Source: Hydromonas sp. (GTDB lineage: Bacteria; Pseudomonadota; Gammaproteobacteria; Burkholderiales; Burkholderiaceae). From it: a stretch of 64,000 nt of DNA. Positions 1 through 7,752 of this stretch are shown here, piece after piece. The first letter of the stretch is position 1, and each line of letters begins with the position of its first letter. Made by a program: the position numbers and the translations under genes. The notes beneath the pieces were generated by a model. It ran no database searches, was not told the DNA's origin, and saw only the letters and a list, made by a program, of their open reading frames with translations. The stretch covers positions 62,001 to 126,000 of the forward strand of contig JAFEII010000009.1 of NCBI GenBank assembly GCA_017495165.1, written 5' to 3'.

Positions 1-310
1 TCGTTCCATCGTCAAAATCAGCGTTGAAGGCGGCAAATACGTTGGGCGTGTGCAACAAATCTTAAACGCACCAAGCAATATTTGCACCACGTGTACAGGC
101 AAATACGAAAACAAAGACCTATCGGGCGTGGCCGTATTCTGGGGCGTTAGCTCAGAAGGTGGCAACAAATACGGCGGCGGTCAAATCATTGACCCCAAAA
201 ACGGCAGCACGTACAGCGTTTCATTGACCGACAACGGCAGCACGCTGGTGGTTCGTGGCTACAAAGGCGTGAGCATGTTGGGGCGCAACCAAACATGGCA
301 GCGTCAGTAA
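1..310 (+). CDS. DUF2147-family protein, C-terminal part
   Basis: Only the last ~103 codons are in the window; the reading frame is already open at base 2, so the gene starts upstream. The visible residues have the Gly/Asn-rich beta-strand look of DUF2147 proteins, with the recurring pattern of 'DLSGVAVFWG', 'GGQIIDPKNG' and 'LVVRGYKGVSMLGRNQTW'. DUF2147 proteins are small exported proteins of unknown function common in Proteobacteria; the signal peptide would lie outside the window. Two Cys close together (CTTC) may form a disulfide. A terminator hairpin follows. Family assignment is from motif memory, function unknown. Confidence 0.75.
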   Translation, partial: RSIVKISVEGGKYVGRVQQILNAPSNICTTCTGKYENKDLSGVAVFWGVSSEGGNKYGGGQIIDPKNGSTYSVSLTDNGSTLVVRGYKGVSMLGRNQTWQRQ

Positions 311-320
311 TCAGCACAAA

Positions 321-356
321 AAACGATGGGCATTTAATCAATGCCCGTCGTTTTTT
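321..356 (+). terminator. Rho-independent terminator after DUF2147 gene
   Basis: A 13-bp stem (aacgatgggcatt / aatgcccgtcgtt, with one G-U pair) and a short loop are followed by a T6 run. It lies 12 bp after the stop codon. Confidence 0.85.
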
Positions 357-541
357 GCGGCTGTATGACTGCAAAGTTAAGCTCAAAGCGAGTAATAAAA
401 TCAGGTTTGATGCGGTCTAATCGTTTCGTCGTTTAACTGTTTAGCCCCGCAATCAACCCCAAAACGTGGCAATGTGTTTTAAAACATTGCAATGGCAATC
501 AGGCAACTGAGTGTTTATGCTGGATGTGAAAAGGAAAAACC

Positions 542-2935
542 GTGAGTAATTTAGTAATCCGTAAAGTCGCCGTATTGGGCGCAGGCGTGATGGGTGCGCA
601 AATTGCAGCGCATTTAATCAACGCAAAAGTACCCGTCATGTTATTTGACTTGGCCGCAAAAGAAGGCTCTAAAAACGCCATCGTTGACAAAGCATTGGCG
701 GGGCTCAAAATGCTCAGCCCAGCGCCACTTGGTAACGCAAAACACGTTGCATACATTGAAGCGGCCAATTATGAAACCGATTTGAGCAAGTTGGCTGAAT
801 GCGATTTGGTGATTGAAGCGATTGCTGAACGCATGGACTGGAAACATGACCTGTACGCAAAAGTCGCGCCGCATTTAGCCCCGCACGCGATTTTTGCCAG
901 CAACACCTCTGGTTTATCGATTACCGAATTGTCCAACGGCTTTTCGGACGAATTAAAACAACGTTTTTGCGGGGTGCATTTTTTCAATCCGCCGCGCTAT
1001 ATGCATTTGGTCGAAATCATCCCAACCGCAACCACACACGCGGACACATTGGACAAACTTGAGTCATTCGCAACCAGTGTATTGGGCAAAGGCGTGGTTC
1101 GTGCCAAAGACACGCCAAACTTTATCGCCAATCGTGTTGGCGTGTTCTCGATTTTGGCCGTCATTGCCGAAGCAGAAAAATTTGGCTTATCGTTTGATGT
1201 GGTTGACGATTTAACGGGCTCTAAATTAGGTCGCGCCAAATCAGCCACGTTCCGAACGGCCGACGTTGTTGGGCTTGACACCATGGCGCACGTGATTAAA
1301 ACCATGGAAGAGAACCTCAAAGACGATCCATTTGTCGCATGCTACCCAACCCCAGCCGTCTTAAAAGCGCTGGTCGAAAAAGGCGCTTTGGGTCAAAAAT
1401 CAGGGGCAGGGTTTTACAAAAAAGAAGGCAAAGAAATCAAAGTGCTCAACCCTGCAACGGGTGAATACGTCACAGGCGGCGGCAAAGCCGACGAGCTTGT
1501 GGCACGGATTCTCAAACGCCCAGCCGCAGAACGCTTTAAATTATTACGCGAATCAGAACACCCGCAAGCGCAGTTTTTGTGGGCAGTCTTCCGCGACGTA
1601 TTTCACTACATTTCAGTGCACCTAGAATCAATCGCTGACAATGCCCGCGACGTTGACTTTGCTGTGCGCTGGGGTTTTGGTTGGAACGAAGGCCCTTTCG
1701 AGACGTGGCAAGCCGCAGGCTGGAAGCAAATCTCTGAATGGGTCTCTCAAGACATCGCCGCAGGCAAGGCTTTGTCAAGCGCGCCTTTGCCAGCATGGGT
1801 TGCAACAGTTGACGGTGTTCACAGCGAAAAAGGCTCTTACTCGCCTGCAAGTAACGGCTTTACGCCGCGCTCAAGTTTGCCGGTCTATGCACGTCAAGCA
1901 TTCCCAGCACCATTGGTTGGCGCAAATGCGGTTGACCCTAAAACAGCGGGTGTGACGGTGGAAGAGAACGATGCGATTCGTTTGTGGCACCAAAACGACG
2001 GCGTATTGATTGCCTCATTTAAAACCAAGATGAACACCATCGGGCCAGACGTGTTAGACGGCTTGCAAAAAGCGGTTGATTTGGCAGAAAAAGACTACAG
2101 CAGTTTGGTTATCTGGCAGCCAGCCTCTTTAACTGGCGGGCCATTCTCAGCGGGCGCGGATTTACAAGCCGCTATGCCTTTGTTTATGCAAGGCGGCGCC
2201 AAAGCCGTTGAACCATTTGTCAAAAAATTCCAAGACACCGCCATGCGTTTGAAATACGCGCAAGTGCCAGTGGTTGCGGCAATGGCAGGTTTGGCTTTGG
2301 GCGGCGGCGTTGAAACCGCGATTCATTGTGCGCACCGTGTTGCCCATCTCGAAACCTATATTGGCTTGGTGGAGTTGGGTGTGGGATTGGTGCCAGCAGG
2401 CGGCGGCCTAAAAGAAGCCGCATTGCGCGCAGCTGCGGCTGGCGGCGCTTATGGCTTCACCAATTTGACTGAATTTATCAAGCCGTGGTTTCAAAACGTG
2501 GCAATGGCCAAGGTGTCTAAATCAGCTCTTGAAGCCCAAGAAATGGGCTACTTGCTGCCAAGTGACACCATCGTGTTTAACGTCTATGAGCTGTTGCACG
2601 TAGCCAAATCTCAGGCACAGGCCTTGGCACAAGCAGGCTATCGCCCGCCACTGGCTGGCGCCGACATTACAGCGGCAGGCCGTTCGGTACAAGCGACCAT
2701 GCAATCGATTATTGTCAACATGCGCGACGGCGGCTTTATCAGCCACTACGACGGCGAGCTCGCAACCCGCGTGGCCAATATTTTGACTGGCGGCGGCGTT
2801 GAAGCAGGCGTGATGCTTGATGAAGCGTGGTTGCTCAAACTAGAACGCCAACATTTCATCGAAGCACTGGGCAACCCCAAAACCCAAGAACGCATCATGG
2901 GCATGTTGTCCACCGGCAAACCTGTTCGTAACTAA
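542..2935 (+). CDS. 3-hydroxyacyl-CoA dehydrogenase/enoyl-CoA hydratase fusion (FadN type)
   Basis: Fatty-acid beta-oxidation: hydrates enoyl-CoA and oxidises 3-hydroxyacyl-CoA with NAD. A Rossmann site (GAGVMG, residues 13-18) opens the 3HCDH N domain; the HFFNP motif has the likely catalytic His146. The 3HCDH C domains follow, and a crotonase domain occupies about residues 480-710 (GGPFSAGADL; ALGGGVE). This order, dehydrogenase first and hydratase last, is that of FadN-like proteins and the reverse of E. coli FadB. Length 797 aa is normal. The start is GTG after an AAAAGGAAAAA Shine-Dalgarno; no ATG fits the N-terminus. The thiolase gene begins 100 bp downstream, so the two are probably one operon. 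Confidence 0.92.
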   Translation: MSNLVIRKVAVLGAGVMGAQIAAHLINAKVPVMLFDLAAKEGSKNAIVDKALAGLKMLSPAPLGNAKHVAYIEAANYETDLSKLAECDLVIEAIAERMDWKHDLYAKVAPHLAPHAIFASNTSGLSITELSNGFSDELKQRFCGVHFFNPPRYMHLVEIIPTATTHADTLDKLESFATSVLGKGVVRAKDTPNFIANRVGVFSILAVIAEAEKFGLSFDVVDDLTGSKLGRAKSATFRTADVVGLDTMAHVIKTMEENLKDDPFVACYPTPAVLKALVEKGALGQKSGAGFYKKEGKEIKVLNPATGEYVTGGGKADELVARILKRPAAERFKLLRESEHPQAQFLWAVFRDVFHYISVHLESIADNARDVDFAVRWGFGWNEGPFETWQAAGWKQISEWVSQDIAAGKALSSAPLPAWVATVDGVHSEKGSYSPASNGFTPRSSLPVYARQAFPAPLVGANAVDPKTAGVTVEENDAIRLWHQNDGVLIASFKTKMNTIGPDVLDGLQKAVDLAEKDYSSLVIWQPASLTGGPFSAGADLQAAMPLFMQGGAKAVEPFVKKFQDTAMRLKYAQVPVVAAMAGLALGGGVETAIHCAHRVAHLETYIGLVELGVGLVPAGGGLKEAALRAAAAGGAYGFTNLTEFIKPWFQNVAMAKVSKSALEAQEMGYLLPSDTIVFNVYELLHVAKSQAQALAQAGYRPPLAGADITAAGRSVQATMQSIIVNMRDGGFISHYDGELATRVANILTGGGVEAGVMLDEAWLLKLERQHFIEALGNPKTQERIMGMLSTGKPVRN

Positions 2936-3035
2936 TGGATTGGGGTGAATCTGCCCCACATTTATCATTTTTTCAAATTAAAAATAAAACATCCTTTTAT
3001 TTTGGAAGCAAGCACCACTTTTTGGAGAGCATCAA

Positions 3036-4232
3036 ATGACTCAATTACAAACCGCTTATATTGTCGCCGCGACCCGCTCGCCCGTCGGTAAAGCCCCGCG
3101 CGGCGTATTTAAAAACACCCGCCCCGATGATTTGCTCGCGCACGTCATGAAAAGCGCAATGGCACAAGTGCCCAACTTAGACCCCGCCTTGATTGAAGAC
3201 GCCATTGTGGGTTGTGCCATTCCACAAGGCCCACAAGGCCTAAACATGGCGCGCATGGGCGTGTTGTTTGCTGGTTTACCCAACACAATCGGCGGCGTGA
3301 CGGTTAATCGTTATTGCGCCTCAGGCGTGACCGCGCTTGCCATGGCGGCCGATCGCATCGCCACAGGCCAAGCCGACGTGATGATTGCTGCAGGTGCGGA
3401 ATCAATGAGCATGGTGCCAATGAACGCCATTCTCACCGACATGAACCCAGCGATTTTTACCAAAGACGAAAACCTCGGCATCGCTTATGGCATGGGTTTA
3501 ACCGCTGAAAACGTCGCCAATCAATGGAATATTTCACGCCAAGCCCAAGACGCATTTGCAGAGCAATCGCACCTGAAAGCCTTGGCAGCGCAAGCCGCAG
3601 GTCATTTTGACGCAGAAATCAGCCCATTCACAGGCACAGACATGAGCGTTGACTTGGTTGGCCAAGAACTCAAAGCACGCGGTTTTACCGTCGCACAAGA
3701 CGAAGGCCCGCGTGCAGATACAAGTATGGAATCATTGGCCAAACTCAAACCGGTATTTGCCGCCAAAGGCAGCGTGACCGCAGGCAACTCATCCCAAATG
3801 TCCGACGGCGCAGGCGCGTTGATTCTGGTGTCAGAACGCATTTTAAAAGAACACAACCTCACGCCGCTTGGGCGTTTTGTCTCGTTCTCCGTGCGCGGCG
3901 TGCCACCAGAAATCATGGGGATTGGCCCGAAAGTAGCCATTCCTGCCGCTTTAAAAGTTGCGGGTTTGCAGTTGTCAGACATGGATTGGATTGAATTAAA
4001 CGAAGCCTTTGCCGCACAAGCCTTGGCCGTGATTCATGACCTTGATATGGACACCAGCAAAATCAACCCATTGGGCGGCGCCATCGCCTTGGGGCATCCG
4101 CTGGGCGCAACCGGCGCGATTCGTGCCGCCACCGTCTTGCACGGCCTCAAACGCACGGGCGGGCGCTACGGCATGGTCACCATGTGCGTGGGTACCGGCA
4201 TGGGTGCAGCAGGCATTATTGAACGTTTGTAA
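3036..4232 (+). CDS. acetyl-CoA acyltransferase (thiolase)
   Basis: Thiolytic cleavage of 3-ketoacyl-CoA, the last step of the beta-oxidation spiral. The acyl-accepting Cys94 lies in NRYCASG, His354 in GHPLGATG and Cys384 in CVGTGMG, so all three catalytic residues are present. Length 398 aa is that of FadA/FadI-type degradative thiolases. ATG start with a TTGGAGAG ribosome site. It follows the FadN-like gene by 100 bp and completes its pathway. No acyl-CoA dehydrogenase is in the window, so the first oxidation step must be encoded elsewhere. Confidence 0.93.
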   Translation: MTQLQTAYIVAATRSPVGKAPRGVFKNTRPDDLLAHVMKSAMAQVPNLDPALIEDAIVGCAIPQGPQGLNMARMGVLFAGLPNTIGGVTVNRYCASGVTALAMAADRIATGQADVMIAAGAESMSMVPMNAILTDMNPAIFTKDENLGIAYGMGLTAENVANQWNISRQAQDAFAEQSHLKALAAQAAGHFDAEISPFTGTDMSVDLVGQELKARGFTVAQDEGPRADTSMESLAKLKPVFAAKGSVTAGNSSQMSDGAGALILVSERILKEHNLTPLGRFVSFSVRGVPPEIMGIGPKVAIPAALKVAGLQLSDMDWIELNEAFAAQALAVIHDLDMDTSKINPLGGAIALGHPLGATGAIRAATVLHGLKRTGGRYGMVTMCVGTGMGAAGIIERL

Positions 4233-4290
4233 TTCAATGATTTAACGATTCAATGATTCCACGATTCAATGATTCCACGATTCAATGATT
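4233..4290. repeat. 16-bp tandem repeat after the thiolase gene
   Basis: About 3.5 copies of the unit cgattcaatgattcca begin directly after the thiolase stop codon. The later copies are identical; the first is degenerate (ttaa in place of tcca). Confidence 0.85.
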
Positions 4291-4303
4291 GAGAGCCAAC
4301 ATC

Positions 4304-4332
4304 AAACGCCGCAAGCAACTGCGGCGTTTTTT
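4304..4332 (+). terminator. Rho-independent terminator, end of beta-oxidation operon
   Basis: Perfect stem aaacgccgca / tgcggcgttt with a 6-base loop, then a T tract. It separates the thiolase gene from the following crotonase gene, which therefore needs its own promoter in the 78 bp between. Confidence 0.88.
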
Positions 4333-4409
4333 CACTTGAATCATCGACTAATTTTAGGTTTAATTTTAACCGCAGCTGTCTCGTCACATTTAACTTACAA
4401 AGGGCAACA

Positions 4410-5168
4410 ATGGACATCCTCACCCACATCAATGAACGCGTTGGTTACATCCAAATCAACCGCGCCGAGCGCAAAAACGCCTTAACCAGCGCCATGTACC
4501 AAACCATGGCCGACACACTCAAAACCTACGATGCCGACGACAACGTCCGCGTCATTTTGCTCCACGGCCTAAATGAAATGTTTTGCGCAGGCAATGATTT
4601 AAATGACTTTTTGCAAAACCCCGCCACAGGCAACGATTCACCCGCTGCGCAGTTTCTATTTGCCCTACGTGATTTGCAAAAACCGCTCGTCATCGCAGTA
4701 AATGGCGTAGCCGTTGGGGTGGGCGTCACCATGCTTTTGCATGCCGACTATGTGGTTTTGGCGGAAGACACCAAACTACAGCTGCCATTTATCAATCTCG
4801 CCCTTTGCCCAGAAGCAGGTTCAAGCCTGCTGCTCACGCAACGCGCAGGGTATCTACGCGCCGCAGAAAAACTCATGTTTGGCGAATTTTTCACCGCCCA
4901 AGAAGCCTTGGAAATGGGGATTGCCAGCCGCATCCTGCCGCACCAAGAAGTCCTGCGTTTTGCCCAACACCAAGCCCACCATCTGAGTGAAAAAAGCCCG
5001 CAAGCCATGCGTGCCACCAAAGCGCTGCTCAAAGGCGTCAACGCCAACGCCCTACGTGATGCGCTCGATTTAGAGCTTTTATCCTTTGGTAAATTACTCA
5101 AAGGCGCGGACGCCCGCGAAGCCCTGATGGCATTTATGGAAAAACGCAAACCAGTGTTTGGTAACTAA
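4410..5168 (+). CDS. enoyl-CoA hydratase/isomerase family protein
   Basis: Crotonase-fold protein of 252 aa. The oxyanion-hole segments are CAGNDLNDF (~residue 60) and GVAVGVGVTMLLHADYVV (~100). The segment PEAGSSLLL (~133) has a single acidic residue in the place used by delta3,delta2-enoyl-CoA isomerases (ECI/PECI type), so isomerase activity on unsaturated acyl-CoAs is as likely as hydration. The C-terminal helices are normal. ATG after AAAGGGCAAC. It is adjacent to the thiolase operon but separated by a strong terminator. The exact substrate cannot be read from sequence. Confidence 0.85.
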   Translation: MDILTHINERVGYIQINRAERKNALTSAMYQTMADTLKTYDADDNVRVILLHGLNEMFCAGNDLNDFLQNPATGNDSPAAQFLFALRDLQKPLVIAVNGVAVGVGVTMLLHADYVVLAEDTKLQLPFINLALCPEAGSSLLLTQRAGYLRAAEKLMFGEFFTAQEALEMGIASRILPHQEVLRFAQHQAHHLSEKSPQAMRATKALLKGVNANALRDALDLELLSFGKLLKGADAREALMAFMEKRKPVFGN

Positions 5169-5199
5169 GAGCCACCAAAAACCATCCAAAAACCGCAGA

Positions 5200-5350
5200 G
5201 GCATTACTTGCAATCTTTATAAACCGCTGCGGGTTGCCAAATGTGGATGTCCACGCCAATGTGTCGCCGTCCCAGCTGTAAATGGTGAGGCCAAGTTTGT
5301 GCCGCTCGGCAATCGCTTGGCGCTGGACGTCGTAAGGCGGCCTTGGTGGT
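5200..5350 (-). pseudogene. possible decayed coding fragment
   Basis: Within the 400-bp gap after the crotonase gene, the minus strand reads an in-frame stretch with coding character (PPYDVQRQAIAER, then GLTIYSWDGDTLAW, then TSTFGNPQRF) but no start or stop of its own. It is interrupted upstream by a small inverted repeat (ttgggtt / aacccaa, about 5365-5390). It could be the remnant of a gene cut by a repeat insertion. I do not recognise the family. Confidence 0.25.
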
Positions 5351-5568
5351 TGCCGCCCGAGTGCGTTGGGTTGCTGCGCGAACCCAACCTACGATTGAGG
5401 CGTCTTACGGGTTGGGTCATCATTGTTCAAATAGTCATACGCAATATCAAACGGGAGATAAGCCGCATGATTTTTATTGAACTTTAAATTTTTTATCAAT
5501 CACCTCTTGTGTTGCCCCCGTAATCGGATGGCTTTTCTCCAAGTTTACTTTCGCATTGATAAAATCGC

Positions 5569-7398
5569 TCATTCCTCGCCCAAAAATCCACCACTTTGGT
5601 GCGCCCACAGTTTTGCGTACAAGCCATTTTGTGCGAGCAGTTCGGCGTGCGAGCCCTGTTCGATGATTTGACCTTGGTCGAGGACAATCAAGCGATCCAT
5701 TGCCGCAATCGTGGACAAACGGTGCGCAATCGCAATCACGGTTTTGCCCTGCATCAGCTCGTACAGGCTGGTTTGAATCGCGGCTTCAACCTCGGAATCG
5801 AGCGCGCTGGTGGCCTCATCGAGCAATAAAATCGGTGCGTCCTTGAGCATGACCCGCGCAATCGCAACGCGCTGGCGTTGCCCGCCCGATAATTTGACCC
5901 CGCGCTCGCCAACGTGTGCATCAAACCCTGTGCGCCCTTGCGGGTCGGTGAGGTTGGCGATGAACTCTAAGGCGTGGGCGCGGCGGGCGGCTTCGACCAT
6001 TTCCGCCTCGCTCGCATCAGGCCGTCCGTACAATAAATTGTCGCGCACCGAGCGATGCAATAGTGACGTGTCTTGCGTGACCATGCCGATTTGGGCGCGC
6101 AATGTGTCTTGGGCAACCTGCGCAATATTTTGGCCATCAATTTTGATGCTGCCTGATTGCACGTCATAAAAGCGCAGGAGCAAATTCACAATCGTGCTTT
6201 TGCCCGCGCCCGAACGCCCAACCAAGCCGATTTTCTCGCCTGATTTGATGTGTAAGCTCAGGTGATTCATCAGCGCGGGCTTATCAAAGTCGTAATGAAA
6301 CACCACATCATCAAACGCCACCTCGCCACGTGAAATCGCCAGCGCAGGCGCATTGGGCGCATCCACCACCGTGTGCGGTTTGGACAATGTGGTCATGCCG
6401 TCTTGCACCGTGCCAATGTGTTCAAACAGTTGTGCGAGCTGCCACATGACTGTTTGCGCCATGCCATTCAGGCGCAACGCCATTGCGGTGGCGGCGGCGA
6501 CTGCGCCCACGCCCGCTTGGCCTGTGTTCCATAACCACAAGGCCACGCCCCCCGAACTGGTGACCAAAAACATACTCAACGTGTGATTGGCCACATCCCA
6601 AGTTGTTGCTAAGCGCATTTGCTGAATGACGGTGCGCATGAACTCTTTCATGGCATTTTTAGCGTATCCAGACTCTCGGTCAGAGTACGAAAATAACTTA
6701 ACCGTCGAAATGTTGGCGTACGCATCCGTAATTCGCCCCACCATCAATGAGCGTGCATCTGCTTGCGCTTGCGCCACTGCGCCAAAGCGAGGAATAAAGA
6801 AACGCGCCGCGCAGATGTACAACATCAACCACACCAATAAGGGCAACAACAGCCAAAAGCCCAAACCACCCAAAATGGCAGCAGATGTTAGGAAAAATAT
6901 CACTAAAAACACCATGAATTCAGAAAACAATAACACCGTGTCTCGAACAGACAAAGCCGTCTGCATCACCTTTGCCGACACGCGCCCCGCAAATTCATCT
7001 TGATAAAACGACAAACTTTGCGCCAACATCAAGCGGTGAAAATTCCAGCGCAAGCGCATCGGAAACACGCCTTGCAAGGTTTGCAGTTTAATCAACGACT
7101 GCAAACCCACCACAATCGGGCTGGCGGCAATCACCAATAACATGATTTTGATTTCATGCCCTTTGGTTTGCCACAACGCGCCCGGTGCGGTCGTCGACAA
7201 CCAATCCACCACGCGCCCCAACATGCTAAACAACACCGCTTCAAACACGCCAATCAGCGCCGTCAACACAATCAACGCCAAAATAAACCGCCGCAAACCT
7301 TCGGTACAAGACCACAAAAAAGGCAACAAGCCTTTGCGCGGCGGCGTGGGGGTTTCGGGCGGGTACATCGGGATGCGGGTTTCAAACCAATTAAACAT
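5569..7398 (-). CDS. ABC transporter, fused permease and ATP-binding protein
   Basis: Half-size type I ABC exporter of 609 aa. An N-terminal six-helix membrane domain (~residues 30-320) precedes a nucleotide-binding domain with Walker A GRSGAGKST, signature LSGGQRQR, Walker B ILLLDEATSALD and H-loop AHRLST. This is the layout of MsbA/multidrug or peptide exporters; the substrate is not evident. It would act as a homodimer in the inner membrane. The ATG at 7398 (MFNWFETR) is preferred over a TTG three codons earlier; neither has a clear Shine-Dalgarno. A terminator-like hairpin oriented with the gene ends about 10 bp before this start. Stand-alone transcription unit. Confidence 0.9.
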   Translation of the reverse strand: MFNWFETRIPMYPPETPTPPRKGLLPFLWSCTEGLRRFILALIVLTALIGVFEAVLFSMLGRVVDWLSTTAPGALWQTKGHEIKIMLLVIAASPIVVGLQSLIKLQTLQGVFPMRLRWNFHRLMLAQSLSFYQDEFAGRVSAKVMQTALSVRDTVLLFSEFMVFLVIFFLTSAAILGGLGFWLLLPLLVWLMLYICAARFFIPRFGAVAQAQADARSLMVGRITDAYANISTVKLFSYSDRESGYAKNAMKEFMRTVIQQMRLATTWDVANHTLSMFLVTSSGGVALWLWNTGQAGVGAVAAATAMALRLNGMAQTVMWQLAQLFEHIGTVQDGMTTLSKPHTVVDAPNAPALAISRGEVAFDDVVFHYDFDKPALMNHLSLHIKSGEKIGLVGRSGAGKSTIVNLLLRFYDVQSGSIKIDGQNIAQVAQDTLRAQIGMVTQDTSLLHRSVRDNLLYGRPDASEAEMVEAARRAHALEFIANLTDPQGRTGFDAHVGERGVKLSGGQRQRVAIARVMLKDAPILLLDEATSALDSEVEAAIQTSLYELMQGKTVIAIAHRLSTIAAMDRLIVLDQGQIIEQGSHAELLAQNGLYAKLWAHQSGGFLGEE

Positions 7399-7409
7399 AG
7401 CAATCAATC

Positions 7410-7439
7410 AAAAAAGCCCTGAAACTCAAAATTCAGGGC
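7410..7439 (-). terminator. terminator-like hairpin in the leader of the ABC gene
   Basis: On the minus strand the stem gccctgaa / ttcagggc with an 8-base loop is followed by a T6 run, 11 bp before the ABC transporter start codon. The upstream neighbour is divergent, so this hairpin would act on the ABC gene's own leader unless the promoter lies within it. Confidence 0.6.
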
Positions 7440-7752
7440 GTGGTTATTTATAAAAAAGCGATTATAACTCAAGCGCCGCCAAAGCAAACTGCGTGATTAA
7501 ATGGTTTTGTTGACTGGAATTAAACATGGATATGGCCTAATAAAAGCGAAGGGCTTGACATATAAGGCAATCGTTCGGGTTTGTCTGGCTGTGCGGCGGT
7601 TTTGAGCAAAAACCCGCACTTCTTGAGGTAAAATGACGCGGCAAGTTTGGGATGTTTGATTGGGGCGTGTTGCGGGGGCGTCAACTAAGAAGAGCCAAAT
7701 CTGTGAACAGATAATTTTGGATTTGCCTTAACCTAAAAACGGAGGATTAAAA
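7440..7752. other. divergent intergenic region, ABC exporter / DUF262 gene
   Basis: No gene seen. It should hold the divergent promoters for both neighbours. A TTGACA hexamer occurs at about 7555, but no good -10 lies at the right distance, so no promoter is called. Confidence 0.4.

Noticed and set aside
4410-5168. Naming the crotonase gene paaG or fadB2
   Set aside because: The active-site pattern does not allow a choice between hydratase and isomerase, and the neighbourhood has no paa genes.
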